Notes: generated by a model not told the origin, from the letters alone. Shown: positions 35,203 to 46,870, numbered from the stretch's first letter. The stretch: 64,000 nt of DNA from Gigaspora rosea (GCA_003550325.1 QKWP01001072.1:1-64000), one strand, 5' to 3'. A program made the numbers and translations.

Positions 35203-36908
35203 CAGTGGGGTTCCATATTATTATGGACACTTTTGGGAGCCATCACTCAAAATCGGGTAAGTAAACATGGCACGAAATTTATGTCACGTGACCCGCCGAT
35301 CTCACGGTACAACATACTAAAATTTGGTGCAGTTTCCTTACATCATCAAAAATTATGCAAAAAATTCTAAAAATTCAATTTTTTCATTTGTACGAAAGTC
35401 AAAATTTTACATTTTGTCTTTCTTTTTTTTTCTTTACATTTTATTATAAAAAAAAAAAAACAAATTATATTCTAATATTTAATGGGTCTGCCCCCAGCTA
35501 ATATACAAGCATCGACCCGATTGGGGATACTGGTGACCAGTTTACGGCAGAGTTCTGGTGGTGTTTCATACCACGATTTTTTAACAAGAGCATCCAGCTC
35601 TGCAAGATTACCTGGCCTTCCCTTACGGCGTACAGAGCACTTTACCTCATTCCACAGGTTTTCAATCGGATTAAGATCCAGACTTTGTGGCGGCCAATCC
35701 ATCACACGAATTCGGTGTTTCTTCAAATATTCCAGGCCCACCCCGTCAAAATGAGGTCTTGCATTATCCTGAACAAAGATTGGGCGACCTCGATCATCAT
35801 TTGCTGGAAAATTATTTATAGTTGGGACAGCGTACTTCAGGAGGATCTCAAGGTGTAACTTACCATTTGAATTAGATTTTAGAGGAACAAGGGGCCCAAC
35901 CCCAAACCAGGAGAAGCAGCCCCAATAAATACGTCCAGGACTACGTCCTAAACTACTACCAATACAATCGATTTCTCATTTTTCACTTGGTTCACGCCAT
36001 ACACGGCCAGGGGAACCCAGAAAAAGACGTACATAGGTCTCGTCTGACCACAAAACATGTTTAAAGTGCCGGACAGACCAATCCTGATGTTCAAGCGCCC
36101 ATTCATACCTTTTTTCCATATTCGTAACCATGATAAGAGGCTTTTGGGGGCGACACACGAGGACAAGCCCAAACTGTGCAAAGAACGGCGCATGGTAGTT
36201 TTAGAAATTATTTTTTCAGTTTGAATATTGTGTAGGTTGGTCATTTGCGTAAGGCTGAGACGGCGGTTGCCATCTTTAACTACGTCTTTTAGGTTTTCAA
36301 GATCTGAAGTTGTTAGAATTTTTGGTCGACCAGTCCTTTTTTTTTGCACTTCCGTGTCCGACTCCCTGTACTGCTTTATGACGTTTCCCACAGAACTTTT
36401 ACCACAACCAGCCACGGCTGCAATTGTACGAAGTGAATCACCTCGTTGATGTCCATAAATTATGGCTCCTCGCTGACTTTCGGTTAAATCTTTTTTCACG
36501 CCCATTTTTCGTGGGAAAAAAAAAATTAAGATGCACATTTGTTTTTTTTATGCCGATCCATCATACAAATATAATTTTTTTTATATTGCGTAATGTGACC
36601 TGGGTATCACGCTACATTTGTGCGAAATTTGAACTGATTTGGGCAAAAAATTGATTTTTTATGAATTTTTTTTTAAAAAAAAAAAAATCAAAAAATTACA
36701 AAAATCGATTTTCGTACAAACCCGAAAATGGTACTTTCTACTTTCTCTTGCATAACTTCGGCGCAATCTGATGAAACTGCGCCAAATTTTAGTATATTGT
36801 ACCGTGGGATCGGCGGGTCACGTGACATAAATTTCGTGCCGTGTTTACTTACCCGATTTTGAGCGATGGCACCCCCAAAAGTGTCCATAATAATATGGAA
36901 CCCCACTG
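35203..36908 (-). mobile_element. Tc1-like DNA transposon with intact TIRs
   Basis: 1,706 bp from CAGTGGGGTTCCATATTATT to the exact inverted end, flanked by TA (35201-35202, 36909-36910). TIRs of about 145 bp (35203-35350 and 36762-36908) are nearly identical, including 'tcacgtgac' and 'aaacatggcacgaaattt'. The transposase lies between them on the minus strand. High TIR identity and few transposase breaks mark it as the youngest autonomous-derived element in the window. It could still be mobilised in trans. Confidence 0.93.
35472..36538 (-). pseudogene. Tc1/mariner transposase, DD34E, inactive
   Basis: N-terminal part (MGVKKDLTESQRGAIIYGHQ start at about 36505): paired helix-turn-helix DNA-binding domain with GCGKSSVGNVIKQYRE and the GRP-like linker RTGRPK. 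Catalytic core: WSDET (first Asp, about 36040), VQDNARPH (second Asp, about 35780) and PPQSLDLNPIENLW (Glu, about 35665). The second Asp and Glu are separated by 34 residues, which defines the Tc1 DD34E class. One frameshift near 36150-36165 (after LGLSS) and one in-frame TGA at 35976-35978 interrupt an otherwise full-length protein of about 350 residues. Confidence 0.9.
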
Positions 36909-36910
36909 TA

Positions 36911-37340
36911 TAGACTTATTTTATTGAAATATTTTCAAGATATTACATAATTATAACATTAAAATAGAATTTAAATGTTGACGAGTTTCATTAAATTAGA
37001 GTGAAGCCGATAGATATATTAGAGTAAGAGTAGGTATTAGTGGTATTATAATCTGACACAACTTTTAATTTTATATATAACATTGTTCACTCCAATACAA
37101 AATTATACATTATAGTAGTGACTACATTATAATACAGTATAAGTCGCAGTAATTAAGCAAAAAAAGAACTATTCAGTTCCAAATTCTTAACACAGTTCTA
37201 TATTTTACCTAAGCTAGATACAAAAAAACATTAGCACATGCTAAAAATAAACAAAAAAAAAATTTAGTACTTATTTCCAGTTTGATTCTCAATTTTAACA
37301 AGTCTAAATCTAACAAGTCTAGATTTCCATTAACCAGTGT
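36911..37340. other. AT-rich spacer
   Basis: No gene, hairpin or transposon end that I can support. Confidence 0.5.
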
Positions 37341-37344
37341 AAAT

Positions 37345-37775
37345 ATCTGCCAAAATTCAGAACCCTATTGCTAGTTTTTTTGCATTCTAATATGGCCAAA
37401 GCCTAAAGAAATTATATACCAAAAAAAAAAGAAAGAAATGAATAGAAAAAAAACAAATGAATAAAAAAAAAGAAAAAAAAATTAGCACTTATAGTCCTTT
37501 TCAATCAAAATTCAGAGCTCTGTCGATTTTCATATTCTAAATGCCAAGACCAACAAAAAAAAAGGTATTAATATCTGCCAAACGAAAGAAATAAATATAT
37601 AAATAAATAAATAGTTAGTATATACGTATCTTCGACCATAGTTCTTATTTCTCACCACAAAGTTCAGAGCCTAGCCCTGGTCTACTTTCGCATTTCAAAG
37701 AAGCTAAAGTTTAAAAAAAAAGCTTCAAAAGAAAGAAATAAATAAATAAATAAAAATAAAATAACATCAGCAAAT
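37345..37775. repeat. A-rich tandem repeat, about 140-150 bp period
   Basis: Three diverged units each hold 'attcagag/aattcaga', a 'gcattctaa..ggccaaagcc'-like core and an A-rich tail 'aaagaaagaaataaata'. They start near 37350, 37505 and 37660. Confidence 0.6.
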
Positions 37776-37791
37776 TTATAATAGTGTAATC

Positions 37792-38088
37792 TTACGTAAG
37801 TTTTTACGGTACGTAAAAAAATCGTAAACTTATGTAAAATTAGTGTAAAACTACGTAAGCCTTATGGTACGTAAGAAAATCGTAAATTTACGTAAAAATT
37901 TTACGGAAATTTACAATTTTCTTATAATAGGTAAGAAAATCGTAAATTTCTGTAAAATTTTTACTAAATTTACGATTTTCTTATGGTGCGTAAGAAAATC
38001 ATAAATTTTTGTAAAAATTTTACGTAAATTTATGATTTTCTTATGCACCGTAAGGCTTACGAAAGTTTACAGCAGTATATAAAAATTT
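37792..38088. mobile_element. TTACGTAA-rich palindromic element
   Basis: 'cttacgtaagtttttacgg' at the left pairs with 'ccgtaaggcttacgaaagt' at the right. In between are four alternations of 'ttacgtaaaaattttacg' and 'cgtaaatttacgattttctta', so the whole 300 bp can fold on itself in several registers. Confidence 0.65.
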
Positions 38089-38518
38089 ATAAAATGCTAG
38101 GAAGATTTAATCTTTTTAATATTACGTTTCACAGGTTGAAATTTTTTAATATAATAGGACGATATTAAAGCGATATATATAAAAACAAACATTATTAAAT
38201 CAGATATAAGATTGTTTACTAACTAATATAATTGTAATATATCGGCCTAATATCATGGGCCTATAGATTGATGATTATATTAAATTTTAAAATTAATCCA
38301 AATAAAAAAAAGATATATATATGTTAATATAATTAACAATAATCAGTCTAATGATATATTTCTGATTATATATATTATTGGATAATATAAGATGACATTA
38401 TTAATAAACTTGTATGATCCATATTTTGACCGATAACTGATGATATACCGATTATTGCATGAATTTATTTATTTCGTAATGATATTTATCCGATTTTACT
38501 AATTTATCTTTTCAACTT

Positions 38519-38866
38519 AAAATAGGCCGATATTTGGTTAATTATTGTAATTTTCTATTTTCACTGACTGATATATTTCTGATTATATACATTTTTAAAT
38601 GATAAAAATATGATATTATTAATTTAACTTTTTGAACTTAAAATAGGCTGATATTTGGTTGATTATTGTAATTTTCTATTTTCACAGACTAATTTATTTC
38701 CATTTTTAGACAATATAAATTATTATTAATTAACTCGTTTTCTAAATTTTAGGCTGATATTTGGTTGATTATTGAAATTTTCTATTTTCATGAACTGATA
38801 TATTTCTGATTATATACTTTTTTGGATGATATAAATACAATATTATTAATTAAATCACGTGATCTA
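38519..38866. repeat. About 118-bp tandem repeat, three copies plus partial
   Basis: 'taggctgatatttggttgatta' then 'attttctattttca' and 'tgatatatttctgattatatac' recur at 38519, 38640 and 38749. A degraded relative covers about 38320-38460. Confidence 0.75.
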
Positions 38867-39214
38867 AATTAACTATCAAAGATTCAGTATTAAAATAATA
38901 AATACTATCATTAATGGATATTCGGGTGGCAGGTTGGATTCGATGGCGAGATGGATCAAAGATGATATCATCAGCTATCAAAGAGATATCAATATCCAGG
39001 TCACAAAGTATCTCGGGTTGTTTCTGATCATGCCTAAGTTATTTGTTTTTGCGTGTACAGCCTGTCTTGACAATTTGGTTTCAGTAGGTCACTTATTAGT
39101 TGATGCTTGCATTATAGAAGAAAATATGTTATTAACTAGTATGGATTCAATTTAATGAATTTCCATACTAAAAAAAAAAACAGAGAACTTATATCTTTTT
39201 TCAACTTTCGATTT

Positions 39215-39290
39215 GTATAACTAGATTAATCGACTAATTGATTAATTGATTAGTTGACCAATCGATTAAAATCGATCAATCGACATAATT
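39215..39290. repeat. ATCGATTAAT low-complexity cluster
   Basis: Repeated 'tcgattaat/attgattag' words with many overlapping palindromes. No further function inferred. Confidence 0.5.
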
Positions 39291-39399
39291 TTTAGTATTG
39301 TAACAAGTTAAAATTTTTTAAAATCAATTTCCTTATTTGTATTATTCCCCGATGTAAATAATTCATACTAAATTAGTAACGATGGTGGCTTAATAATAT

Positions 39400-39700
39400 G
39401 AATCTGATTGTGGGTGTATTACACATGAAAGTGGCTACGTAGCGTAGTCGTTTCAACCTGTTAGGCCAATGTAGGCTTGAACAGCCCACTACGTAGTGTA
39501 GTAGAAGCTGCATAATAACAAGAAAGTCGTAAGCCAGCGTGTATTAACGTAGTGGCAGCTAAGTAACGTAGTAATAGATAAGTAACATAGTTAAAATTTT
39601 AAATATATATAAAGGCCTTGAGTTCAAGGCCAAGAGAGACAATAAAGTTCAATCATTGTTTAATTAAGTTCCCATCGATGTAAATAAAGACTTCCTTATT
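39400..39700 (+). other. Possible LTR-like fragment
   Basis: 'aaatatatataaaggcc' followed 40 bases later by 'acaataaagttcaatc' looks like a TATA box and polyadenylation signal of a compact promoter/terminator such as an LTR. Upstream are short repeats of 'aacgtagt' and 'acgtagcgtagt'. No partner LTR or coding part was recognised, so this is weak. Confidence 0.25.
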
Positions 39701-40381
39701 ATTATGAAATAAATCTTATTTTTATGAATATCGAAATTATACTTATCTCTGAATTCGACTTGTAACTTTAATAACCCTTTTCGTAACTCAATTTGATGGA
39801 CTGAATTGACTTGTAACCTCGAATCGGCTTTATTAGGACTCGAATTCGATATAACACCCGTTTTGGTTAATTCTTCGAAGTTATACACGTGATGCATATC
39901 GGCCTACCGATAGGTCTATAGTAAAGTCTTTTAGCTTAAATATTTATTTGATAAACATTGTTTCTTTTAGTTTTACCAGTTCCAGCTGGTTCTTTTAATA
40001 GCACTTATAACCTTTCTGTGCCTATGAAAAATTCTATAACCTCTACATCAACACCTTAAACCCTGTGATACCTATTCCAATCCTATATAACCTATATATC
40101 CGCCTTTACTCATACTCTGTGACCTATATATTTGTATATTTATATCTCTCTCACCGTACACGGTTGGAGCGTAAATTGGCACTATTGTCTATTGTTTTAC
40201 CCGCTCTCCCAATCAACCATTACAGTATCGCATGCATATTAGTGCAATAAAAATTTTGCATAATATATTAATTTCTTTGTATAGTCATTTATTTAAAAAT
40301 AAATATTACTATGTTAGGAATGGAGTGTAACCAAGATTATGGTTTCTGTGAATGGAGCATAAAGTATATAGAATATGCCAG

Positions 40382-41012
40382 GCATGTTAAATGGCATGTA
40401 TGATTTTCTAGTGGCACGATAAAAATACGGTATGAACCGAAAGCATTGTTATATTGTATAAGCAGTAACATTTATAAATGATATATTAAATTCCTTATTT
40501 GACATTTGATTTAAAGCCTATTTATTGTAAATCGCGCTAATTTATTATTTTGATTTTTTTGCAACGAATTTTAACTAAAAAACTTGTTAGAGATCTTTTA
40601 AGCATGATTGCATGCCTTGTATTGAATAATCCGGTGTTAAATGATTTTCTAGTGGCGCGATACAAAATGCGGTATGAAGTGAAACCATTGTTTTGTATAA
40701 GCAGTAATATTTATAAATGATATATTAAATTCCTAATTTGGCACTTGATTTAAAGAATATTTATTGTAAATCGCGCTAATTTATTATTTTGATTTTTTGT
40801 ATCAAATTTTAATTAAAACCTTGTTAGAGATTTTTGCTAAGCATGATTGCATGCCTTGTATTGAATAATTCAGTGTTAAACGATTTTCTAAGTGGTGCGG
40901 CATGAACCGAAAACATTGCTCTATTGTATAAGCAGTAATATTTATAAATGATATATTAAATTCCTTATTTGGCACTTGATTTAAAGCCTGTTTATTGTAA
41001 ATCGCACTAATA
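40382..41012. repeat. About 240-bp satellite, 2.7 copies
   Basis: 'tgattttctagtgg' recurs at about 40401, 40642 and 40881 (periods about 241 and 239). Each unit contains 'gtataagcagtaa', 'gatatattaaattcc' and 'gtaaatcgcgctaattt'. Confidence 0.85.
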
Positions 41013-41165
41013 CCAGGAACGGAGTGATATGTAATATTACGAAGTATACCAGGAACGGAGTGATGCAAATCACAAAGTGGAGGGTTATACCAGGAACGGA
41101 GTGATGCATATCACGTAGTGATACCAGGAACGGAGTGATGCAAATCACGAAGTGGAGGGTTTACC
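41013..41165. repeat. ACCAGGAACGG hairpin tandem array
   Basis: Four units of TACCAGGAACGGAGTGAT followed by a stem-loop (GTGAT-gcaa-ATCAC in most). Solitary relatives: 43972-44012 (same strand), 47058-47085 and 50332-50362 (opposite strand, with stem GCGAC..GTCGC). The conserved 11-mer beside a variable hairpin suggests a short mobile hairpin module. Confidence 0.65.
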
Positions 41166-41169
41166 AGCA

Positions 41170-41250
41170 ATGAAATTGGCGTTAGTCCGCAAAATCTTGG
41201 ATCTTATTGGTCCACGTGATGTTATACATCACTTTGTGCTTAATTCTCAC
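41170..41250. repeat. GTCCGCAAAATCT dispersed repeat
   Basis: 'gtccgcaaaatct' plus 'attggtccacgtgat' recurs at about 42695 and 42800 ('gcccgcaaaatctt', 'gattggtccgcatga') and at 47117 ('gtccgcaaaatctcg'). The 41-kb and 47-kb copies lie close to the ACCAGGAACGG hairpin, so both may belong to one larger element. Confidence 0.5.
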
Positions 41251-41539
41251 CCGTCTATCATCGCATGGACCGTCTTGATGCTTAATTTTCACCTGTCTAT
41301 TATCGCATGGATCATCTTGAATGCTTCTGAACGGTGATTCGAGCGCCTAATGTTGCTTGTCATGTGATCTGCTAATGTGACTAGTACTACAGTATAATAA
41401 GGCATCTGACCATTAAAAAAAATGCGATTACTGTATCCATAGAAAAAATTACAAATGCTATAACAAACAATAGTAAAAATGTGCTTTTTAGACGTAAATA
41501 TCGGTGGCCTGATACAAATTTGCATGTCTATTCGCTCAA

Positions 41540-41660
41540 TATTTGGCATTTTTCGTTTTTTTTCGTAGGATTTTTTATTGGGCTGATTAAATGATAATCT
41601 CTGATTATCAAAGATGAGAACGAAAGAATTTGCTAATCATTAACGCTCTCTTAAAATCAT
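41540..41660. repeat. Dispersed repeat with 43025-43140
   Basis: 'atatttggcattttt' and 'ttttcgtaggattttttattgg' followed by 'tgataatc..tgat' are shared with 43025-43140 in direct orientation. Confidence 0.6.
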
Positions 41661-41689
41661 GAAACGTAAATTTTCCAAAATTGCTTCTG

Positions 41690-42190
41690 TTGTTTGATTA
41701 CTTAATATATGTCATTGTTTTGAGCGAAAAAATAGCTAAAAAAAAAGTAAATCAAATGTTTTACGAATTTGAAAACGTTTTGTATAATGGTCTTAAGTTC
41801 AAGAACAAGTGCAAAACAAGAACAATAACTCCGCAATAGATAAAAAAAATTCATAATATTAATAAAAACAGTGAATATATTATCAAATACTAATAAAAAA
41901 TTATATTCCACTAATATTCCATTTTCGTAAATTTTTGGTCGGAATTTTTGCCGTCCGGATTATTTGATAATTACTAATTTTCTCGGCGATTTTTGTGGCT
42001 CGTAGTTTTATCCAAAATGTGATCAGTGTGCTAAAACTAAAATTAATGTAGCAATATGATTTGCTTCAACGCTTTTGATGGATATACAATCCGTGATCAA
42101 AAATGTTAAGACTAAAATATCGATGAGCAAGTTATGATCAAGAAAGTTATCACAATGCAAATTCTAGCAATTGTATCATAATAGTACCAA
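41690..42190. repeat. About 500-bp direct repeat, copy 1
   Basis: Shared with 47740-48210: 'atcaaatgtttta/cacgaatttgaa', 'ataatggtctta', 'agttcaagaacaagtgcaa', 'atgtgatcagtgtg', 'atatcgatgagcaagttatg'. Non-coding, and longer than the small MITEs here. Confidence 0.65.
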
Positions 42191-42199
42191 ATCAACCTT

Positions 42200-43250
42200 A
42201 ACCACATATGGTATTGCGTATCGATTTGTAATTGATAACAACTAACTAAAGCGTATTAAAAAAAAAGCCTCGTTTTATGGGCTTCTTTTTTTAGTAAAAT
42301 ATTAATATTATTGACTTCTTATTTGATAATCAATTATTAATTGATAAGCAAAAATTGTATTTAAATTGATTACCAAAAATGGATAACTAACCGTAAATAA
42401 GCAAGTTATTGCACATCAACGTATTTATAAGGATAACTGCGTGACATGTGATGCCGCGCAGGTTTCATACTTAAGGGATGTTAAGTCGTGCGTCTGGTGT
42501 GGGGTTCTAAAAGTCCAGGGTCGAACTAGTTAAGAAACTAGTCACCCCCTTGTCAAAAAAATGGAACGAATATTATAATCACATTTAGATCGACGCAAAT
42601 TAGCCAATTAGAAGATCTTGAGACCACTGTATACAGGACTGGTTTTCGGTCTAGTCTAGTAAGAGTAACAACGGTAATCAAATTGATGTGCGCCCGCAAT
42701 ATCTGGGATCTGATTTACCCTCGTGACCCTAACTGTCGCATGCTGGTTATTTTTCACGTATCAAGTATCACATAATACGGCAAATTAAGAGCCGTTCGCC
42801 CGCAAAATCTTAAGTTTGATTGGTCCGCATGACTTATTCGTCACCTTTTTTTTATTCTTCACACAATAATTCGTCATTCTTTTATTTTTCACATATATAT
42901 TCGTCACGCTTTCTATCTATAATAATGTGGTATATGCATATTTATACAGAATACTATCTTAACATACAAAGGACATGTGCATTATCAAAGTTACAATAAC
43001 TAACGATATTAAACTTAATAATTTTATTTACCTGATATTTGGCATTTTTTATTTTTTTTTCGTAGGATTTTTTATTGGGTTGATTAGATGATAATCACTG
43101 ATCGTCAAAGACGATAGCGAAATAATTTTCGGATAATTTGATAATATGATAATTATTTATATCAATTGTGCTCTGAGTTTGCGTGGGACCATGTTGCGCT
43201 TCTCATGATTTTGCCTTTATTCTCATGGCAATCCTTATCGAGTTAGCGGT
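42200..43250. other. Mixed repeat-derived spacer
   Basis: Contains a TIR-less tract with 'gtcctaa..ccagggtcgaac' near 42480-42560 and the second copy (43025-43140) of the 41540 repeat. No gene is supported. Confidence 0.45.
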
Positions 43251-43256
43251 TACCGT

Positions 43257-43457
43257 TTATGGCAGGATATTGAAATCATACTCACCTGAAGTTGATTGCA
43301 TAAGTTCAGCTTGATTGAACGAGTTCAGCCTTGTTTCTATCTCTGCTTTCAGGAGTACATTCCCCTGCTTAGCATCTTTTCGATTTGTCGACCTCACTTC
43401 GACTCGAATAGAATCCCCCAGGGAGGCCATCACTTTTGCAGTGGCGCAGCCAGCCAA
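43257..43457 (-). CDS. Unidentified coding-like fragment
   Basis: An island of about 200 bp less AT-rich than its surroundings, open on the minus strand: MAGCATAKVMASLGDSIRVE start and LNSFNQAELMQ towards the end, rich in charged residues. The opposite strand is also open, with more Cys and His. I do not recognise the family. It may be a remnant of a gene or transposon protein. Confidence 0.25.
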   Translation of the reverse strand: MAGCATAKVMASLGDSIRVEVRSTNRKDAKQGNVLLKAEIETRLNSFNQAELMQSTSGEYDFNILP

Positions 43458-43539
43458 AATATTACTAATGAAACCACAGTCGCCCTATTAAGTAAAATAT
43501 TCCCGGAAGATCATTTAGTCTAAATTAAGTTAATACGGA

Positions 43540-45180
43540 CTGCAAAATTGATGGGTGCCCTGGGGACTCGACTCAAATAAATTGATGTTAACTAACCGTA
43601 AATAAGCTAGATATTGCGCATCAACATATTTATGCTATTTATACATGTTAACTTCTTTTATGCCATATGGCAAATTTTCTTCTTACCAATTAAAGTATTT
43701 AATAATTACAATTACTGATTTAATTATCCAATGGTGTATTTTTTAGAGTAAGTACCGGTATGCAATCTTATAATTCATTATCTGAACTGGTTTTTAGACC
43801 AGTTCTAAATTATTTCCTAAAAGTCTAGTCTAGAGCTGTTCACTGTGACCCAGAATTATTATACTAGTATGATTACATGAAATGTGGAAGTTCCATTGAT
43901 GTTCACTATGTTCACTATGCTGATTTTTGAAAAATCATTTTTTGGTAGGAATAATGATTTTCGTTTATTCATACCAGGAACGGAGTGATATTGCAAATTT
44001 CACGAAGTGTAGTTATTTCATCCCACAAGACAATCTTAACACCCTTGTAAAATCGTTCGTTGTAATAGTTTTCTTGTTCACGTGACCGATAAAAGAACCC
44101 ATATCGTTATTCGTAAATTAGAAAGAGAATTAGTACCCACTCTCGTAATCTTATTTATAAGAAACAATACCTGATTAAAGTATTGATTACCTCTTATATC
44201 GAACAATAACCTCCCCGTGATTTAATAAACCCTCATGATACGATCATCAATCGTTGATCCTTGTGACTTTATCTTATTCGACCCATAATTTCAATTTCCA
44301 ACCTCATTTCCTTGCCGTCGGAATTCAAGCTGGGAATGATTTCGCATTACCAAGTGACCATTTGTTCATGTGATCATCATTAACGAACCTCCGATCGAAT
44401 GTAGATATTCGAATCCCATAAGCCATACTAAAGAAAGACTTTGAGGATTAGTAAAGAATAAATACTCCAAAAAAGCACTGTAAGAATAACCAAGTTAATC
44501 TACTTATCTTAATTTCAACTTTGTCCAGACAAGACTCTCCAAACCTCGAGACTCGGACCAAGTCTTTCCACACCTCTTTCTGCCTGCTAATTCAAGGTTT
44601 AGAAGTCTTGACGAGTAGTAAAGAGTAGTTTTAGATAGATACTAGCGTGATTGTTAGTAGTAATTAATAACCCAGTAATTTAGACTTTTACACCGCATCA
44701 AAAACCTACTAATTTTTTTATGTGGGTATATAACAAATGGTAATTGGCACAGAATTAAAAAAAATTCAATTGCACTTTGCCATTTTTGATTCGCTAAATC
44801 CAAAGATCGTAATCAGACCGAGAGAAAATTTAATCAATTATGACAATTTGTTATATTTCGTAATTAATCTATTACTATGAATTAATAATCAATTGCCATC
44901 TATTTGTATTTTTTTATTACTTTTTAAAAAATTGACTTTGCGCACTTTGTATCTTTGAGATTTAAAAAATTAATTTCCGTTCATTATGCACACTTTATAT
45001 TAGATTAACTGAAATATGGATAATGTTAATAACATGCATTAGTACCAGAAACGAGTAGATGGTTTTGCTAGAGAATAAATCGAAAGCAAAATCTAAAACG
45101 TTTATACAAAGCATGGTTTATCTCATGACCTGTTTTTATGTAACATAAAAGTTCTAATTTAAGAAATCGCCAAAGTGGGA
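43540..45180. other. Anonymous region with one hairpin copy
   Basis: Includes the ACCAGGAACGG hairpin at 43972-44012. The part 44090-44700 is less AT-rich and free of the local repeat families, but all frames are closed. Confidence 0.4.
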
Positions 45181-45187
45181 ATTAAAC

Positions 45188-45300
45188 AGGGGTCCCAAAA
45201 ATGCCCGGCTAATAATTTTGTTATAGAACCTGCTAACAACTAGGGCCAAATACCAACCTAGATCTGACGTATCCGACCTGAAAATTTGGAATAGCCCTAA
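45188..45300. repeat. Truncated copy of the GGCTATCC repeat
   Basis: 'aatgcccggctaataatttt' and 'caactagggccaaataccaacctag' match 22140-22250 in the same orientation. Confidence 0.6.
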
Positions 45301-45449
45301 GAAATCGGAAATTAACCCTAGTTGTTTTATTATAAATCCAAGTAATTATTTTAAACAGTTGAGGCTTGGGTTGCAATTTAACTTGTTTTTTGTAGCAGAA
45401 ACGATTGCTCTCGTTGTGGATATTTAGAGCTTTAATTTGATCTTAATTA

Positions 45450-45598
45450 AAATTTGTGAAACATTGCATTGACTTTTTTTACGCTCAAAATAGTTTGTAT
45501 ATATTATGTAATCAACCAACAGAAGCACAATTTTAAGAGAGTTTTTAAAGGCATTAAAAAACAGAACAAAATGCGATCTACAAAGCGGATTTCACTAC
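45450..45598. repeat. Left arm of a 2.3-kb inverted repeat
   Basis: Pairs with 47688-47825: 'gtgaaacattgcattgactt', 'acgctcaaaata', 'tgtaatcaaccaacag' and 'aacaaaatgcgatc..caaagcggatttcac' all recur reversed. It may be a large TIR element or two opposite insertions. Confidence 0.65.
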
Positions 45599-45624
45599 CT
45601 CTTGCTATGGTCATTATTGGACAG

Positions 45625-46205
45625 CTATTCTCTATGGTTGCAGTGGCAGTGCAAGAACCTTATTAGCGAATAGTTATGCTCCGCGGCTGCAGTAGCAGTG
45701 TAAGGACCTTATTAGTGAGCAGTTAGGCCTGCAGCTGCAGTAGCAGTGCAAGAGCCTAATTAGGCCGTTTAAAGCTGATTCTTCAGTTAACATCACTTTA
45801 AATGAAATGAACATATGAAACGAACATATAAAAATGAACAAAGGTGGGCAATTTCATTTGTTATTTTAAATCAGGTATCCGGCAAAAGTCATCCAGTATT
45901 TTGATTGGCTGTTCATTTTTTCGAGGGGAGGGGGGACTTCAGCTGGGGGGTAATGTTAACTGAAAAATTAACTTCAAACGGCCTTAGTGGTAAAGTGGGC
46001 TCCGCGTCTTCAATAGCAGTGTGAGGACCTTCATAGTAAATATTTAGGCTCTGTGGCTGCAGTGGCAGTGCAAGGACCTTATTAGTGAATATTTAAGATC
46101 CACGGCTGCAGTGGCAGTACAAGGACCTTATTAGTGAATACATAGGCTCCGCGGCTGCAGTATCAGTACAAAGACCTCATTAGTGGACATTTATGCTCCA
46201 CGTAA
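45625..46205 (+). repeat. 48-bp CTGCAGTAGCAGTG minisatellite, split by a MITE
   Basis: About seven units of 'gctccgcggctgcagtagca' plus 'aaggaccttattagtgaata', period 48-49 bp. The array is interrupted at 45763-45983. The ORF ending at 45666 runs into it and is not accepted. Confidence 0.85.
45763..45983. mobile_element. PIF/Harbinger-like MITE, TTA target
   Basis: Ends GGCCGTTTAAAGCTGATT and (reversed) GGCCGTTTGAAGTTAATTT, with TTA at both sides (45760-45762, 45984-45986). It sits inside one unit of the 48-bp minisatellite. GG-starting TIRs with 3-bp TTA/TAA duplications are typical of PIF/Harbinger. Confidence 0.78.
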
Positions 46206-46870
46206 TGCAAATACCGAATAGATGCTACAAGATGACGCTCAATTCAATTCTCTTTTTAGCTATATATGTGTGTCAGCTAGCTATCTTGCTTATATTGCGG
46301 TTTCATGTAGTAGGCAGGGTGGTTGAACCTTGGGGTTTAGAAAATTTGCCGTCCGAAAGGCCAGAGTTTATGCATCTGATAGTTTGGGCGAATAATTGGT
46401 ACAGGTCCAGATAAATTTTCGTAGAGTAAAAGCTTTGTATTCGGTATTGAGTTTCGAATATATAACGCTAGAGCTTGTTTGGATAGCGAACCTATTCCTG
46501 CATGTTTTCATATATAGCAATAAAGTAGCTGATCGAGCAATAATAAATATAATTTTTACTGAACGAGGTTATGTTATTGAATTTTCGCTTTCTTTAAAAC
46601 TTTCTATACTAGTTATGTTATTGCTTTTTGATTAGATTTAGTTCTTTGTTTTTTTTTAAAAAAAAATAAATTTTTGTAAATGAGATTTTTACATTATTAG
46701 GTTTATCCTTAAACTTTGATTTAATTGTTTGATAATTTGCACGAAAGAATTAATAATTTAAATCATATATTCTTTTTTATTTACGCTGTTATCTAATGCG
46801 TGTATTTTGACATAGTATTAAAATTGGCTTTTTATTGAAGGTAATGCACAAGTTGTTACGTCAGATCCGT
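46206..46870. other. Region with short unassigned ORFs
   Basis: 46193-46414 (73 residues, hydrophobic start) and 46396-46635 (79 residues, hydrophobic) are open on + but have no recognisable motif, intron structure or repeat support. They may be chance. Confidence 0.3.

Noticed and set aside
35948-36654. Short + strand ORFs over the Tc1 element
   Set aside because: Antisense shadows of the transposase.
38934-39155. 73-residue ORF
   Set aside because: No recognisable domain; flanked by satellite DNA; length is within chance expectation.
42255-42300. GC-stem followed by T run resembling a bacterial terminator
   Set aside because: The window is eukaryotic; a chance hairpin in AT-rich DNA.
42440-42560. 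Possible second tRNA-derived SINE (GGGTCGAACTAG, A tail)
   Set aside because: The B-box match is imperfect and no A box could be placed.
45469-45666. 65-residue ORF with a hydrophobic, signal-like stretch
   Set aside because: It starts in an inverted-repeat arm and ends in a minisatellite, with no independent support.
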